A stretch of 64,000 nt of DNA from Myxococcus landrumus. GTDB lineage: Bacteria > Myxococcota > Myxococcia > Myxococcales > Myxococcaceae. The stretch is taken from the NCBI RefSeq assembly GCF_017301635.1, contig NZ_CP071091.1, forward strand, positions 2,492,001 through 2,556,000. The letters are read 5' to 3'. Below, piece by piece: positions 46,340 to 54,245 of this stretch (its first letter is position 1; each line of letters begins with the position of its first letter). The translations under genes were made by a program, and so were the position numbers. The notes below the pieces were generated by a model. It ran no database searches and was not told the origin of the DNA. It saw only the letters and a list, made by a program, of their open reading frames with translations.

Positions 46340-48007
46340 CTACGGCACCGGGCTCGTCTCCATGGGGAGGACCTCGGAGGCGACGGGGCTCCACTGAAGG
46401 TCCGCCAGCCAACTGGCGCCCAGCTCCGACAGCAGCTTCGCGAGCGTCAAGCCGACCATGCGCCGCAGCTCCTCACGAGCCTCCGGCGCCACCGCGCCCT
46501 CCAGCCCCGACCCGGCCCGCTCGGACGCGGAGGCCAGCAGACGAGGCGCCTGCGGGGTGCCTTCGAAGAGGCGCTGGCCCAGCTCCGCCCCACGGCCCAG
46601 CGGCACCGGCCGCGCGTCCGCCCGGACCTCCAACACCGCCATGGCCACCACGGCGGCGAACAGACGCTCCACCCCCAGCGCCTCCATGGGCACGCCGAAG
46701 CGAGCCACCGCCGCGCGCGCCGCCTCGGGTGTTCCACCCAACACTCCGCGGAGGACCTCCACCTGCGCCTCCGCGCGGGCCAGCACGGCCTCGCTGGCGG
46801 CAATCTCGCGCAGGGAACGGAACGGCACCGGCTCCGCGCCCTCCACCCTCAGCGCGCGGCGAGGACGCTTGCGCCGCAAGGCCTCCACCGCGGCGGCCTC
46901 CTCGGGCAGCACCATCAACACGCCATCCACCACCGCGCCCGGCGCCTTGGCGAGCCGGTCCGCGCGGAACTTGAGCTGGAGCGTCAGCGAGAAGCCCGTC
47001 TGGAACACGCGCCGCAGCGGCGTGTCGCGCAACACCTCCGTGGCTTGAGTGGGGTCCCCGCCCGTCAGGTGCTCCAGGCCCAGCGAGAGATAGTCCCGCG
47101 TCATCTCTCCCACGCGGCGCACGGCGTCCAGGTCGCCCGGGTCCGCCAGCTCCGCCACGAGCACCGCGTTCGCCACGCCGGTCAGCTCGTCCTCGGCGTT
47201 CTGCCGCTCCACGTCGGTGAGGCCCCGGAAGGCGGCCTCGAGATAGTCCACGTGTCCCTGCGCCGAAGCCAGCGCCGTGCTCGCAGCGCGCCCACGCGGG
47301 GCGCCCACGTCCACGCGGCTGAAGAGCGACACGGCGTCCTCCAGCGAGGGGAAGCCCAGGTCCAGCAGGCGGCCCTTGCGGAACTGGAACGCGGTCTCCT
47401 CCAGCTCGCCCGGAATCTCCCAGCGCACGGCCTCCAGCAGCCGCACGGCCTCGAAGGGGTTCTCCGCGATGAGGTCGTTGACGAGCGCGCGCACGGCGGA
47501 CATCTCCACGCCCTCGGCGGTGATTTCGACGAGGTAGCGGCCCTCGGGCGTCTCCATCGTCACGCCCTGCGGATTGACGTCCGGGTTCTCCTCGCGGTCA
47601 TGCAGGACGACGAACTCGCGCAGCACCAGCTCCAGCACCTCCAGGTCCAGCGCGTGGAGCTTGCGCAGGAACTCCTCGGTGTCGTCGAAGCCGCCGCGCG
47701 AGGCGCGCAGCCACGTGAGCGCCTGATGCGCATCCAGTTTGTCGCGCGTCCACGCTCCCAGGTCCACGAAGGCGCGGAACTGCGCGGGGGACGCGAGCTG
47801 CACGAGCTCTGTCGCGTCCGCCAGGCCCACCTCCTGGATGGTGAGGTAGAGGCTCTCCGGCGGCAGCGCGCGCACCACGGCTTGCGCATCCGCGCCGTCC
47901 AGCAGCGCATCCACGCGCCGCTTGGGCGACAACCGCATCAACTGCTGCTGCAGCTCGCGCAAGGCGAGCTGCGAATCCCTGCCATTACCCTTGCCGTTTT
48001 CGGACAC
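46340..48007 (-). CDS. DUF6178 family protein
   Basis: A 555-residue cytosolic protein of unknown function that I match to DUF6178, a family of Deltaproteobacteria. It begins VSENGKGNGRDSQ at GTG 48007. Leu-rich helices dominate (LRELQQQLMRLSPKRRVDAL, FVDLGAWTRDKLDAHQALTWL, LHALDLEVLELVLREFVVLH). A YLVEI strand and an acidic patch HDREENPDVNPQG occur near residue 155. There is no signal peptide or membrane helix. It lies 75 bp downstream of engB. Confidence 0.75.
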   Translation of the reverse strand: MSENGKGNGRDSQLALRELQQQLMRLSPKRRVDALLDGADAQAVVRALPPESLYLTIQEVGLADATELVQLASPAQFRAFVDLGAWTRDKLDAHQALTWLRASRGGFDDTEEFLRKLHALDLEVLELVLREFVVLHDREENPDVNPQGVTMETPEGRYLVEITAEGVEMSAVRALVNDLIAENPFEAVRLLEAVRWEIPGELEETAFQFRKGRLLDLGFPSLEDAVSLFSRVDVGAPRGRAASTALASAQGHVDYLEAAFRGLTDVERQNAEDELTGVANAVLVAELADPGDLDAVRRVGEMTRDYLSLGLEHLTGGDPTQATEVLRDTPLRRVFQTGFSLTLQLKFRADRLAKAPGAVVDGVLMVLPEEAAAVEALRRKRPRRALRVEGAEPVPFRSLREIAASEAVLARAEAQVEVLRGVLGGTPEAARAAVARFGVPMEALGVERLFAAVVAMAVLEVRADARPVPLGRGAELGQRLFEGTPQAPRLLASASERAGSGLEGAVAPEAREELRRMVGLTLAKLLSELGASWLADLQWSPVASEVLPMETSPVP

Positions 48008-48082
48008 GGCGCCGTGCCTACCACAGCGCCCCGCGCGTCGGGAGGGGAACACCCACCGGAGCGGCGACTACCCGATGATGGC

Positions 48083-48724
48083 TCAGTCCTCGCCGGACTC
48101 GGGACGGACGCGACTGGACTTGCCGAACGTGTCGAGCAGCGCGTTCCAGACCTCGTCCACGCCCCGCGGCTCCGTCGAGGAGAACGGCAGGATGGCCTCC
48201 ATGGGCAGGTCCAGCTGCTTCGACAGCTCCACCATGCGGGGGCGCGTCTTGGCCTTGGTGAGGCGGTCGATCTTCGTGGCCACCACCATCACCTTGCGCT
48301 TGTGCGCCTGGAGATAGTCGAGCGTGGCGAGGTCATCCGGCGTGGGCCCCACCTCCGCGTCGATGATGCTCACCACCACCTCCAGGCGATGACGCTTCTC
48401 CAGGTAGGTGGTGATCATCTTCTCCCACTGGGCCTTGTCCGCCTTGCTCGCGCGGGCGAAGCCATACCCCGGCAAGTCACACAGGCGGACCTGGTGACGG
48501 ATGGAGCCTCGCTCCAGGTCCACGTCGAAGAAGTTGAGCGTGCGGGTGCGGCCCGGGGTGTTGGACACGCGCACCAGCTTCTTGCGGGCGGTGAGCGTGT
48601 TGATCATGGAGGACTTGCCCACGTTGGAGCGGCCCACGAAGGCCACTTCGGCGGTATGTCCCTGTGGATAGCCCTTGGGCTCCACGGCGGTGATGACAAA
48701 GCGTGCGTCGAGAATCTTGATCAC
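48083..48724 (-). CDS. engB: Ribosome-assembly GTPase EngB (YsxC/YihA)
   Basis: A 213-residue TRAFAC GTPase that assists assembly of the 50S subunit. It has G1 GRSNVGKSSMINTL (about 28-41), the G2 threonine in NTPGRTRTLNF, G3 DLPGYGFA (about 81-88), G4 TKIDRL (about 143-148) and the C-terminal FSSTEPRGVDEVW. The length is typical. Confidence 0.96.
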   Translation of the reverse strand: MIKILDARFVITAVEPKGYPQGHTAEVAFVGRSNVGKSSMINTLTARKKLVRVSNTPGRTRTLNFFDVDLERGSIRHQVRLCDLPGYGFARASKADKAQWEKMITTYLEKRHRLEVVVSIIDAEVGPTPDDLATLDYLQAHKRKVMVVATKIDRLTKAKTRPRMVELSKQLDLPMEAILPFSSTEPRGVDEVWNALLDTFGKSSRVRPESGED

Positions 48725-48728
48725 GCGG

Positions 48729-49241
48729 CTATTTCTTCGCGGTGGTGGTGGGAGGGGTTGTCACGGGAGCAGACGCCTCGGTGCGGGCCGCGCGACGGGC
48801 GCGCTCCGCGGACCAGTGGTCGATGGCCTTCAGGGACTCCTTGAAGTCGAACGGCCGCAAGGAGGGCGAGGAAGCGTCATGGCAGGAGCGGCACTGCTTT
48901 TCCGACGGGTCCACCAACCCCACCAGCCGCGCCAGCTCCGGGTCCTTCATCACGTACTCAGGCGAGTAGTACTGCCCCCCTCCGTGACATGTCTCACAGC
49001 TCACACTGGCCTGCTGCTGCGCCACCTGGTCCGGCGAGTGGCACGACAGGCACCGGCCGTCCTTCTGCTGCTGCTCGGACAGGGAGCTCACCGCACGGGC
49101 GTGCTTGGACTGCATCCACGCCTCGTAGGCCTCCGGGTGGCAGCCCTTGCAGCTGTCGGCGCCGACGAAATCCGCCGCTCCGGCCGCGCCACAAAGGGCC
49201 AGCAGGAGGACGGGCAGGACCCTGAAGCCAGATGCGCGCAT
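48729..49241 (-). CDS. Exported tetraheme cytochrome c
   Basis: A 170-residue protein with signal peptide MRASGFRVLPVLLLALCGAAGA. Four CxxCH heme-binding sites are present: CKGCH, CLSCH, CETCH and CRSCH. Spacing and the YEAWMQSKHARAV segment resemble cytochrome c554/NrfB-like small multiheme proteins that carry electrons in the periplasm. It is 4 bp upstream of engB, which is unlikely to be a functional link. The redox partner is not in the window. Confidence 0.9.
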   Translation of the reverse strand: MRASGFRVLPVLLLALCGAAGAADFVGADSCKGCHPEAYEAWMQSKHARAVSSLSEQQQKDGRCLSCHSPDQVAQQQASVSCETCHGGGQYYSPEYVMKDPELARLVGLVDPSEKQCRSCHDASSPSLRPFDFKESLKAIDHWSAERARRAARTEASAPVTTPPTTTAKK

Positions 49242-49372
49242 GGCTCGCGGAGTAGCAGACCCCCCCGGACGGGGCAAGGCGTCTCGTGGTTGAATGCCTG
49301 TCGGAATCGTCCGTTGAAAGAGAGGGCAGCGCTTGAGCCCCGCCCGCCCTTTCCATTAGGGAGGAAGTCGTG

Positions 49373-49840
49373 ATGAGGACTCTGACCGCGCTCGCCGTAT
49401 TCGCCCTGGCCTTCCCCGCTGCCGCCAAGCCCTGGCAGGGCGTGGAGCCTGGCGTCACCAAGAAGGACGAAGTCATCAAGAAGTTCGGCGAGCCCTCGCG
49501 AACCGTGAGCCAGGACGGCAAGGAGACCATCGCCTACCTGGGCAAGGAGGCCATCAAGGGCACCAGCCAGGCCCAGTTCAAGGTGGACCCCACCTCGCAG
49601 CTCATCGAGCGCATCGACGTCTTCCCCGGGCCGGTCATCGACAAGGAGACCATCGAGACCAGCTACGGCCCCGCCTGCCCCTCCGGCCCCGTGCCCGCGG
49701 CCCCGTGCTACCAGCGCAAGCTCACCGACGACTTCCGCACCTACTTCCTCTACCCCAAGCTGGGGCTGGCCATCTTCTTCAACGAGGACGGCAAGACGGT
49801 GCAGTCGTTCACGTTCACCACCCAGAAGGCCGCGAAGTAG
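49373..49840 (+). CDS. Exported protein of unknown function
   Basis: A 155-residue protein with signal peptide MRTLTALAVFALAFPAAA and AAKP cleavage region, behind a GGAGG site. It begins KPWQGVEPGVTKKDEVIKKF, which resembles the opening of SmpA/OmlA-like or BamE-like domains (a short helix after a GxxKxxVxxxxG motif). A cysteine pair lies near residue 107 (CPSGPVPAAPC). Family membership is tentative. It is divergent from the cytochrome gene and 10 bp upstream of coaE. Confidence 0.72.
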   Translation: MRTLTALAVFALAFPAAAKPWQGVEPGVTKKDEVIKKFGEPSRTVSQDGKETIAYLGKEAIKGTSQAQFKVDPTSQLIERIDVFPGPVIDKETIETSYGPACPSGPVPAAPCYQRKLTDDFRTYFLYPKLGLAIFFNEDGKTVQSFTFTTQKAAK

Positions 49841-49850
49841 GTCCCCCACC

Positions 49851-50447
49851 GTGCACGTCTTCGGGCTGACGGGGGGAATCGCATCCGGCAAGAGCACCGT
49901 CACGCGGATGCTCCGGGAGCTGGGCGCGGAGGTCATCGACGCGGACGTGCTGGCCCGGCAGGTGGTGGAGCCCGGCACGCCGGGCCTCGCCTCCATCGCG
50001 GAGCGCTTCCCGGGCGTGATTGGCCCGGACGGGCGGTTGGACCGGGCGAAGCTGGCGGCGCGCGTCTTCGGCAACGAGGCCGAGCGCACCGCGCTCAACG
50101 CCATCACTCACCCGCGCGTGCGCGAGGCCTTCCTTGAGAAGCTCCAGTTCCTGGAGGAGCGAGGCGTGGCGCGCGCCGTCTACGACGTGCCGCTGCTCAT
50201 CGAGGCGGGGATGCACCACTGGCTGGAAGGGGTGGCCCTGGTGTGGGTGCCCCGGGAGCAGCAGAAGGCGCGGCTGATGGCGCGTGACGGGCTGGACGAG
50301 GCGGCGGCCGAGGCCCGGCTGGCGTCCCAGCTCCCCCTGGATGACAAGCGGACACACGCGACGTGGGTCATCGACAACAGCGGGGACCTGGCGGCCACGC
50401 GAGCCCAGGTGGAAACAGTCTGGCGCGCCATGCTCGCGCGCGGCTGA
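49851..50447 (+). CDS. coaE: Dephospho-CoA kinase
   Basis: A 198-residue P-loop kinase that carries out the last step of coenzyme A synthesis, phosphorylating the 3'-OH of dephospho-CoA. It starts at GTG 49851 with VHVFGLTGGIASGKSTVTRM (P-loop 6-16). It then has ELGAEVIDADVLARQVVEPG (about 20-40) and YDVPLLIEAGM near 112. The length is typical. Confidence 0.96.
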   Translation: MHVFGLTGGIASGKSTVTRMLRELGAEVIDADVLARQVVEPGTPGLASIAERFPGVIGPDGRLDRAKLAARVFGNEAERTALNAITHPRVREAFLEKLQFLEERGVARAVYDVPLLIEAGMHHWLEGVALVWVPREQQKARLMARDGLDEAAAEARLASQLPLDDKRTHATWVIDNSGDLAATRAQVETVWRAMLARG

Positions 50448-50470
50448 CGGACGGGTATGCTGCGCGCGCA

Positions 50471-51601
50471 ATGAGCGAGACGCGCAAGAAGGCCGGCGCC
50501 GGGACGTACTTCGTCACGGGTTACCCAGGGTTCATCGGCAAGCGGCTGGTGGAGCACATCGCCCGGGAGGACCCGAAGGGCCACATCTACGCGCTGGTCC
50601 AGCCCAAGGCGCTCAAGGAGGCCCAGAAGCACGCGGCCCGCCTGAAGGGCGCCGCCGTGGAGCTGCTCACCGGCGACGTGGTGGACATGCACCTGGGCCT
50701 GTCCGGCGAAGAGTACCAGCGCCTGTGCGAGCGGGTGACGGACATCTTCCACCTGGCAGCCGTCGCGCAGCTGGGCGTGCCCAAGGACACCGCGTGGCGT
50801 GTCAACGTGGACGGCACGCGCAACATGCTGGAGCTGGCGCGCGACTGTGAGCACCTGGCGCGCTTCAACCACTTCTCCACCTGCTACGTGTCCGGAGACC
50901 GGCTGGGCGTCATCGCCGAGGACGAGCTGGACCGGGGCCAGGGCTTCCGCAACCCCTACGAGGAGACGAAGTTCCAGGCGGAGCGGCTCGTCACCCGCGC
51001 GGGCGCCACCCTGCCCGTCACCATCTACCGGCCGTCCAGCGTGGTGGGTGACTCGCGCACGGGCGAAATCGACAAGTTCGAGGGGCCCTACTACCTGGGC
51101 ATCCTGCTCGTCACCTCGCCGCTGGTGGTGCCGCTGCCCCTGCCCGGCAACGGCGTGGCGCCGCTCAACGTGGTGCCCGTGGACTTCGTGGTGGAGGCGG
51201 TGTGGCGGCTGTCGAAGGACCCGCGTGCCGTGGGCCGCACCTTCCACCTGGTGGACCCCAACCCCATGAGCGCGCGCCGCGTGTACGAGCTCATCGCGGA
51301 GAAGGCCAACAAGAAGCTGCCCCGCTTCAACCTGTCCGCGCGCGCCGCCGATGTCATGTTGCGGCTGCCGCTGCTGGAGAAGCTGGCCCGCCCCCAGCGG
51401 GCCGCCATCAGCTACGTCAACCACCTGGCCATCTACAACTGCCACAACACGCTGGAGCTGCTGGACGGCACGGGTGTCCGCTGCCCTCCCCTGTCCTCGT
51501 ATCTGGACCAGCTGGTGGCCTACGTGCGGGAGCAGTACCGCAAGCGCCGCGAGGGCTCCGAGGTGGAAGACCCGCTGGACCAGGGCACGGCCACCGGGTG
51601 A
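50471..51601 (+). CDS. Extended SDR oxidoreductase, fatty-acyl-reductase-like
   Basis: A 376-residue NAD(P)-dependent extended short-chain dehydrogenase. The dinucleotide motif TYFVTGYPGFIGKRLVEHI is at about residues 12-30. The catalytic pair is YxxxK in NPYEETKFQAERLV near 160. The C-terminal half has YRPSSVVGDSRTGEIDKFEG and hydrophobic helices. The pattern is closest to NAD-binding-4/fatty-acyl-CoA reductase-like or sterol-type SDRs. It lies 23 bp after coaE and 48 bp before two hot-dog genes, so a lipid substrate is plausible. Confidence 0.82.
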   Translation: MSETRKKAGAGTYFVTGYPGFIGKRLVEHIAREDPKGHIYALVQPKALKEAQKHAARLKGAAVELLTGDVVDMHLGLSGEEYQRLCERVTDIFHLAAVAQLGVPKDTAWRVNVDGTRNMLELARDCEHLARFNHFSTCYVSGDRLGVIAEDELDRGQGFRNPYEETKFQAERLVTRAGATLPVTIYRPSSVVGDSRTGEIDKFEGPYYLGILLVTSPLVVPLPLPGNGVAPLNVVPVDFVVEAVWRLSKDPRAVGRTFHLVDPNPMSARRVYELIAEKANKKLPRFNLSARAADVMLRLPLLEKLARPQRAAISYVNHLAIYNCHNTLELLDGTGVRCPPLSSYLDQLVAYVREQYRKRREGSEVEDPLDQGTATG

Positions 51602-51649
51602 GTTGTCGCGGGTGACGCGGGGCGAGGCCGTGATAGACCGGAAGGCCTC

Positions 51650-52045
51650 ATGGCACGCTCCTTTCAGGTAGGCGATACCTTCACGCACGTCCGCGAGTGC
51701 GACGTGTACCGGCCCATCTTCTACGCGGGCGCATCCGGCGACTTCAATCCCATCCACATCGACCCGGAGGTCGGCAAGGTGGCCGGCCTCGACGGCGTCA
51801 TCCTCCAGGGGCTCTGCACGCTGGGCTGGGCGGTGGAAGCCGTCGCCGTCTTCGTGGGCGACCCGGGCCGCATCCGCAAGGTGAAGGTCCGCTTCTCGCG
51901 CCCCGTTCGCCCCGAGGACACCGTCACCTTCGCGGGCCGCGTCACCGCCATCGAAGCAGGCCGGCTCACCACCGAAGTCACCGCCACCAACCAGCGCGGC
52001 GAGGCCGTCCTCAAGGGCGCCGTCGTCGAAGCCTCCATCGGATAA
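51650..52045 (+). CDS. MaoC-type hydratase (hot-dog fold), HadB-like
   Basis: A 131-residue R-specific hydratase. The catalytic motif is ASGDFNPIHIDPE near residues 28-40 with the Asp and His pair of hydratase 2. It continues with GLDGVILQGLCTLGWA and RFSRPVRPEDTVTFAG. Such proteins dehydrate (3R)-hydroxyacyl-CoA or -ACP. Together with the next gene it resembles the two-subunit HadAB dehydratase of mycobacterial fatty-acid synthesis. Whether it makes or breaks acyl chains is not known. Confidence 0.87.
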   Translation: MARSFQVGDTFTHVRECDVYRPIFYAGASGDFNPIHIDPEVGKVAGLDGVILQGLCTLGWAVEAVAVFVGDPGRIRKVKVRFSRPVRPEDTVTFAGRVTAIEAGRLTTEVTATNQRGEAVLKGAVVEASIG

Positions 52046-52050
52046 TCACC

Positions 52051-52530
52051 ATGGCCATCGACAAGCGCTTCATCGGCCGGGAGTACGGCCCCTTCACGTA
52101 TACGATTGGCGCGGAGAAGCTGCGCGAGTTCACCCTGGCCGTGGGCGGTGCGCACCCCGCCGCCGGAACTCCGGGCGAGCCGCCCGCTCACGTCAGCCCC
52201 CTCCTCTACGACGACCAGGCCGCCAAGGCGGGCCCCTATGGGGACTTGATTGCCTTCCCCAGCTTCGCCGTCGTCTTCGCCATCCGCCCGTTCGCCACCG
52301 CCGTCGCGGACCCGGAGCTCAACCTGAACCTGCTGATGCTCGTGCACGGTGAGCAGGAGCTGGAGTTCCTGGACGTCATGCGCCCGGGCGATGTGATGAC
52401 GACCACGGGCCGCATCTCGGACGCCTACGAGAAGGCGGGCAAGCAGTTCCTCATCGCCACCACTGAGTCGCGCAACCAGCGCGGCGACCTCGTGGTGAAG
52501 GGCACCTGGACCGCCGTCATCCGGGGGTAG
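52051..52530 (+). CDS. FAS1-type dehydratase subunit, HadA-like
   Basis: A 159-residue hot-dog protein beginning MAIDKRFIGREYGPFTYTIG at ATG 52051, five bp after the previous stop. It has the HadA/FAS1_DH features VSPLLYDDQAAKAGPYGDLIAFPSFAVV and MRPGDVMTTTGRISDAYEK. It lacks the D-F-N-P-I-H catalytic motif, as expected of the non-catalytic partner of a MaoC subunit. The two genes should be cotranslated as a heterodimer. Confidence 0.87.
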   Translation: MAIDKRFIGREYGPFTYTIGAEKLREFTLAVGGAHPAAGTPGEPPAHVSPLLYDDQAAKAGPYGDLIAFPSFAVVFAIRPFATAVADPELNLNLLMLVHGEQELEFLDVMRPGDVMTTTGRISDAYEKAGKQFLIATTESRNQRGDLVVKGTWTAVIRG

Positions 52531-52549
52531 TTGCCCGCCCGCGCCACGT

Positions 52550-52579
52550 GAGGCCAGGGGCTCGACGGCTCCTGGCCTC
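52550..52579. terminator. Hairpin between convergent hydratase and VOC genes
   Basis: GAGGCCAGGGGC (52550-52561) pairs with GCTCCTGGCCTC (52568-52579) with one mismatch around six bases. Its position between convergent genes suggests a bidirectional terminator, although no T-run is present. Confidence 0.55.
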
Positions 52580-52605
52580 CTCGCCCGGTCCGCGAGGTGT
52601 CGTGG

Positions 52606-53325
52606 CTACGTCTCGGCCTCGAGGAAACTCTGGACCGCGGCGTGTTCCTCCCGCAGCGAGGTCCGCTCCGAGGCGGAGAGCTCCAACGCCTCGAACTCGC
52701 GAAGCCACTCACGCGCACGGCTCGGGCCCGACAGCACCACGGCGAGCTCCGCGCTGGCCAGGAGCACCCGGGCCCGCTCCAGCATCGTCCCGCCGCCCGG
52801 CTTCTTCAGCGCGCCCTCGAGCACCTTCGCGGCCATCGCGTCATCCCCCTTGAAGTCACGCAAGCGGCGCGCGGTCTTGAGGGCCTTGCCCAACGCGGAG
52901 GCAGGCTGAGCCTCCGTGTCGACGTCATCGTCGCCATACCCGTCGGGCTCATCCTTCCGGATGAACATCACCGAGTTCCCATTCGGGTCGACGACCGTGA
53001 AGCGGGACTGCCCCTTCTTCATCCGGGTGATTCGCGGCACGCCGCGCAACGGAACCTTCCCGTAGCCCTGACGGAAGGCTTCGGAGAACTCCTCGTGCAG
53101 CTTCTCCACCTCGTTCACGATGATGAGACAGACGCTGTAGGCGGCCGCCGGGTCCAACCCCTTCACACCGAAGAAGTGGAGCTGCGCGCCACGGCGATTC
53201 GTGGCCGCATAGGGATTGGGCGCTCGCTGCTGATACGTCGTCTTGAAGCCCAGCCGGCCGTAGAACTCGAGGGTCGCCCCCAGCTCGACGCAAGGGAGGG
53301 CGGGGATGCTGGAATCACGGTGCAT
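52606..53325 (-). CDS. VOC-family (glyoxalase/bleomycin-resistance-like) protein with helical C-terminus
   Basis: A 239-residue protein. Residues 1-125 form a vicinal-oxygen-chelate module with ALPCVELGATLEFYGRLGF near 8, AQLHFFG and RFTVVDPNGNSVMFIRK. The remaining 110 residues are helical and charged (ALGKALKTARRLRDFKG, ARVLLASAELAVVLSGPSRA), possibly TPR-like. The family covers glyoxalases, dioxygenases and drug-binding proteins, so the substrate is open. The helical extension is not part of usual VOC resistance proteins. Confidence 0.8.
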   Translation of the reverse strand: MHRDSSIPALPCVELGATLEFYGRLGFKTTYQQRAPNPYAATNRRGAQLHFFGVKGLDPAAAYSVCLIIVNEVEKLHEEFSEAFRQGYGKVPLRGVPRITRMKKGQSRFTVVDPNGNSVMFIRKDEPDGYGDDDVDTEAQPASALGKALKTARRLRDFKGDDAMAAKVLEGALKKPGGGTMLERARVLLASAELAVVLSGPSRAREWLREFEALELSASERTSLREEHAAVQSFLEAET

Positions 53326-53435
53326 GGAGACACCTCACGCGGGCCGCGCGCGCGGACACACTTCCAAGGGCGTGCGACACGCCATCAAACTGTCATCATG
53401 ACAGGAGGCTGTCAATCCGACTTTCGAGCCCCGGC

Positions 53436-54245
53436 TCAGGCCGCGGCGATGACACCTTCGTCGAGGAGCTGCGCGAGGATGCGAGCGGTATCCAGTCGCG
53501 TCATCCCCGACAGAGAGAACACGTCCTCGAACGTCACCGCGCCATCAATCTGCGCGAGCACGAAGCCCGCGCGGTGGTCCAGGCTGAGCCAGATGATGTC
53601 ATCGGGCTGGAGTCGAACCCGAGGCACCCGGCCCAGGTCTCCAAGCTTCGACTCGAGCATGCTCATCAGCATCCGCTCGCTGCGAGCACGGAGCGCTTCG
53701 ACGCGAGGGTCTCCCGGTGCCAGCTCCTGCGCCTTGAAGAGCAGGTCCACCGCGCCCGAGTGGTCATCCAGCTCCAACAGGTCCGTCGCGCCCCGGAGCA
53801 GACGCTCCAGCTCGTTCTCCCCCAGGGGGACGCCGTACTCGTCGGTGTCGCCCTCGGGGACGCCGAACTCCTGGGTCGTGGGCCCGTCATCGCGGGCCAG
53901 CAGGGCCAGCACGTCGCTTCCGGGGACGGGCTCGTCGAACTCCGGTAACAACACGCTGGGAGAACGCTCCTCGTCTTCTTCCTCCAGCGGGCCACCCTCT
54001 CCCTCGGCCCACGCGCCCCAGTCGCCCTCCAGGGACGCCAACGGAGCGACGTCCGAGGAAGCACTCGTCAGCGAAGCGCCCCGCCCCACCGGCGAGTCCA
54101 GCGAGGCCAGGGCCTCACGCGCGCGGACGTTGCCTGAGTCCAACACGAGCGCCCGTTCGAACAGCTTGCGCGCCCCCTGCGGGTCGCCACTGAGGCGCAG
54201 CCACTGTCCCGCCTCGACGAGCTGGTTGGCGCGCTCCGTGGTCAT
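53436..54245 (-). CDS. TPR protein with C-terminal winged-helix-like domain
   Basis: A 269-residue protein that starts directly after the hsp70 stop codon (54246). The N-terminal TPR (about 1-48) has GQWLRLSGDPQGARKLFERA. An acidic low-complexity linker (55-130) and a second TPR-like segment (RGATDLLELDDHSGAVDLLF) follow. The last 65 residues (VRLQPDDIIWLSLDHRAGFV onward, with GAVTFEDVFSLSGMTRLD) form a small helix-strand domain of the kind seen in myxobacterial PATAN-related proteins. No signal peptide. Its place ties it to the Hsp70 and J-TPR protein. Confidence 0.8.
   Translation of the reverse strand: MTTERANQLVEAGQWLRLSGDPQGARKLFERALVLDSGNVRAREALASLDSPVGRGASLTSASSDVAPLASLEGDWGAWAEGEGGPLEEEDEERSPSVLLPEFDEPVPGSDVLALLARDDGPTTQEFGVPEGDTDEYGVPLGENELERLLRGATDLLELDDHSGAVDLLFKAQELAPGDPRVEALRARSERMLMSMLESKLGDLGRVPRVRLQPDDIIWLSLDHRAGFVLAQIDGAVTFEDVFSLSGMTRLDTARILAQLLDEGVIAAA

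Noticed and set aside
44840-48844. Very long open frame opposite the glycosyltransferase, O-antigen and DUF6178 genes
   Set aside because: The translation is low-complexity and rich in His and Arg, as expected from the reverse of GC-rich genes; the opposite strand has coherent domains. The same applies to long antisense frames over asd/acyl-CoA dehydrogenase (15143-18199) and gcvP (24915-27680).
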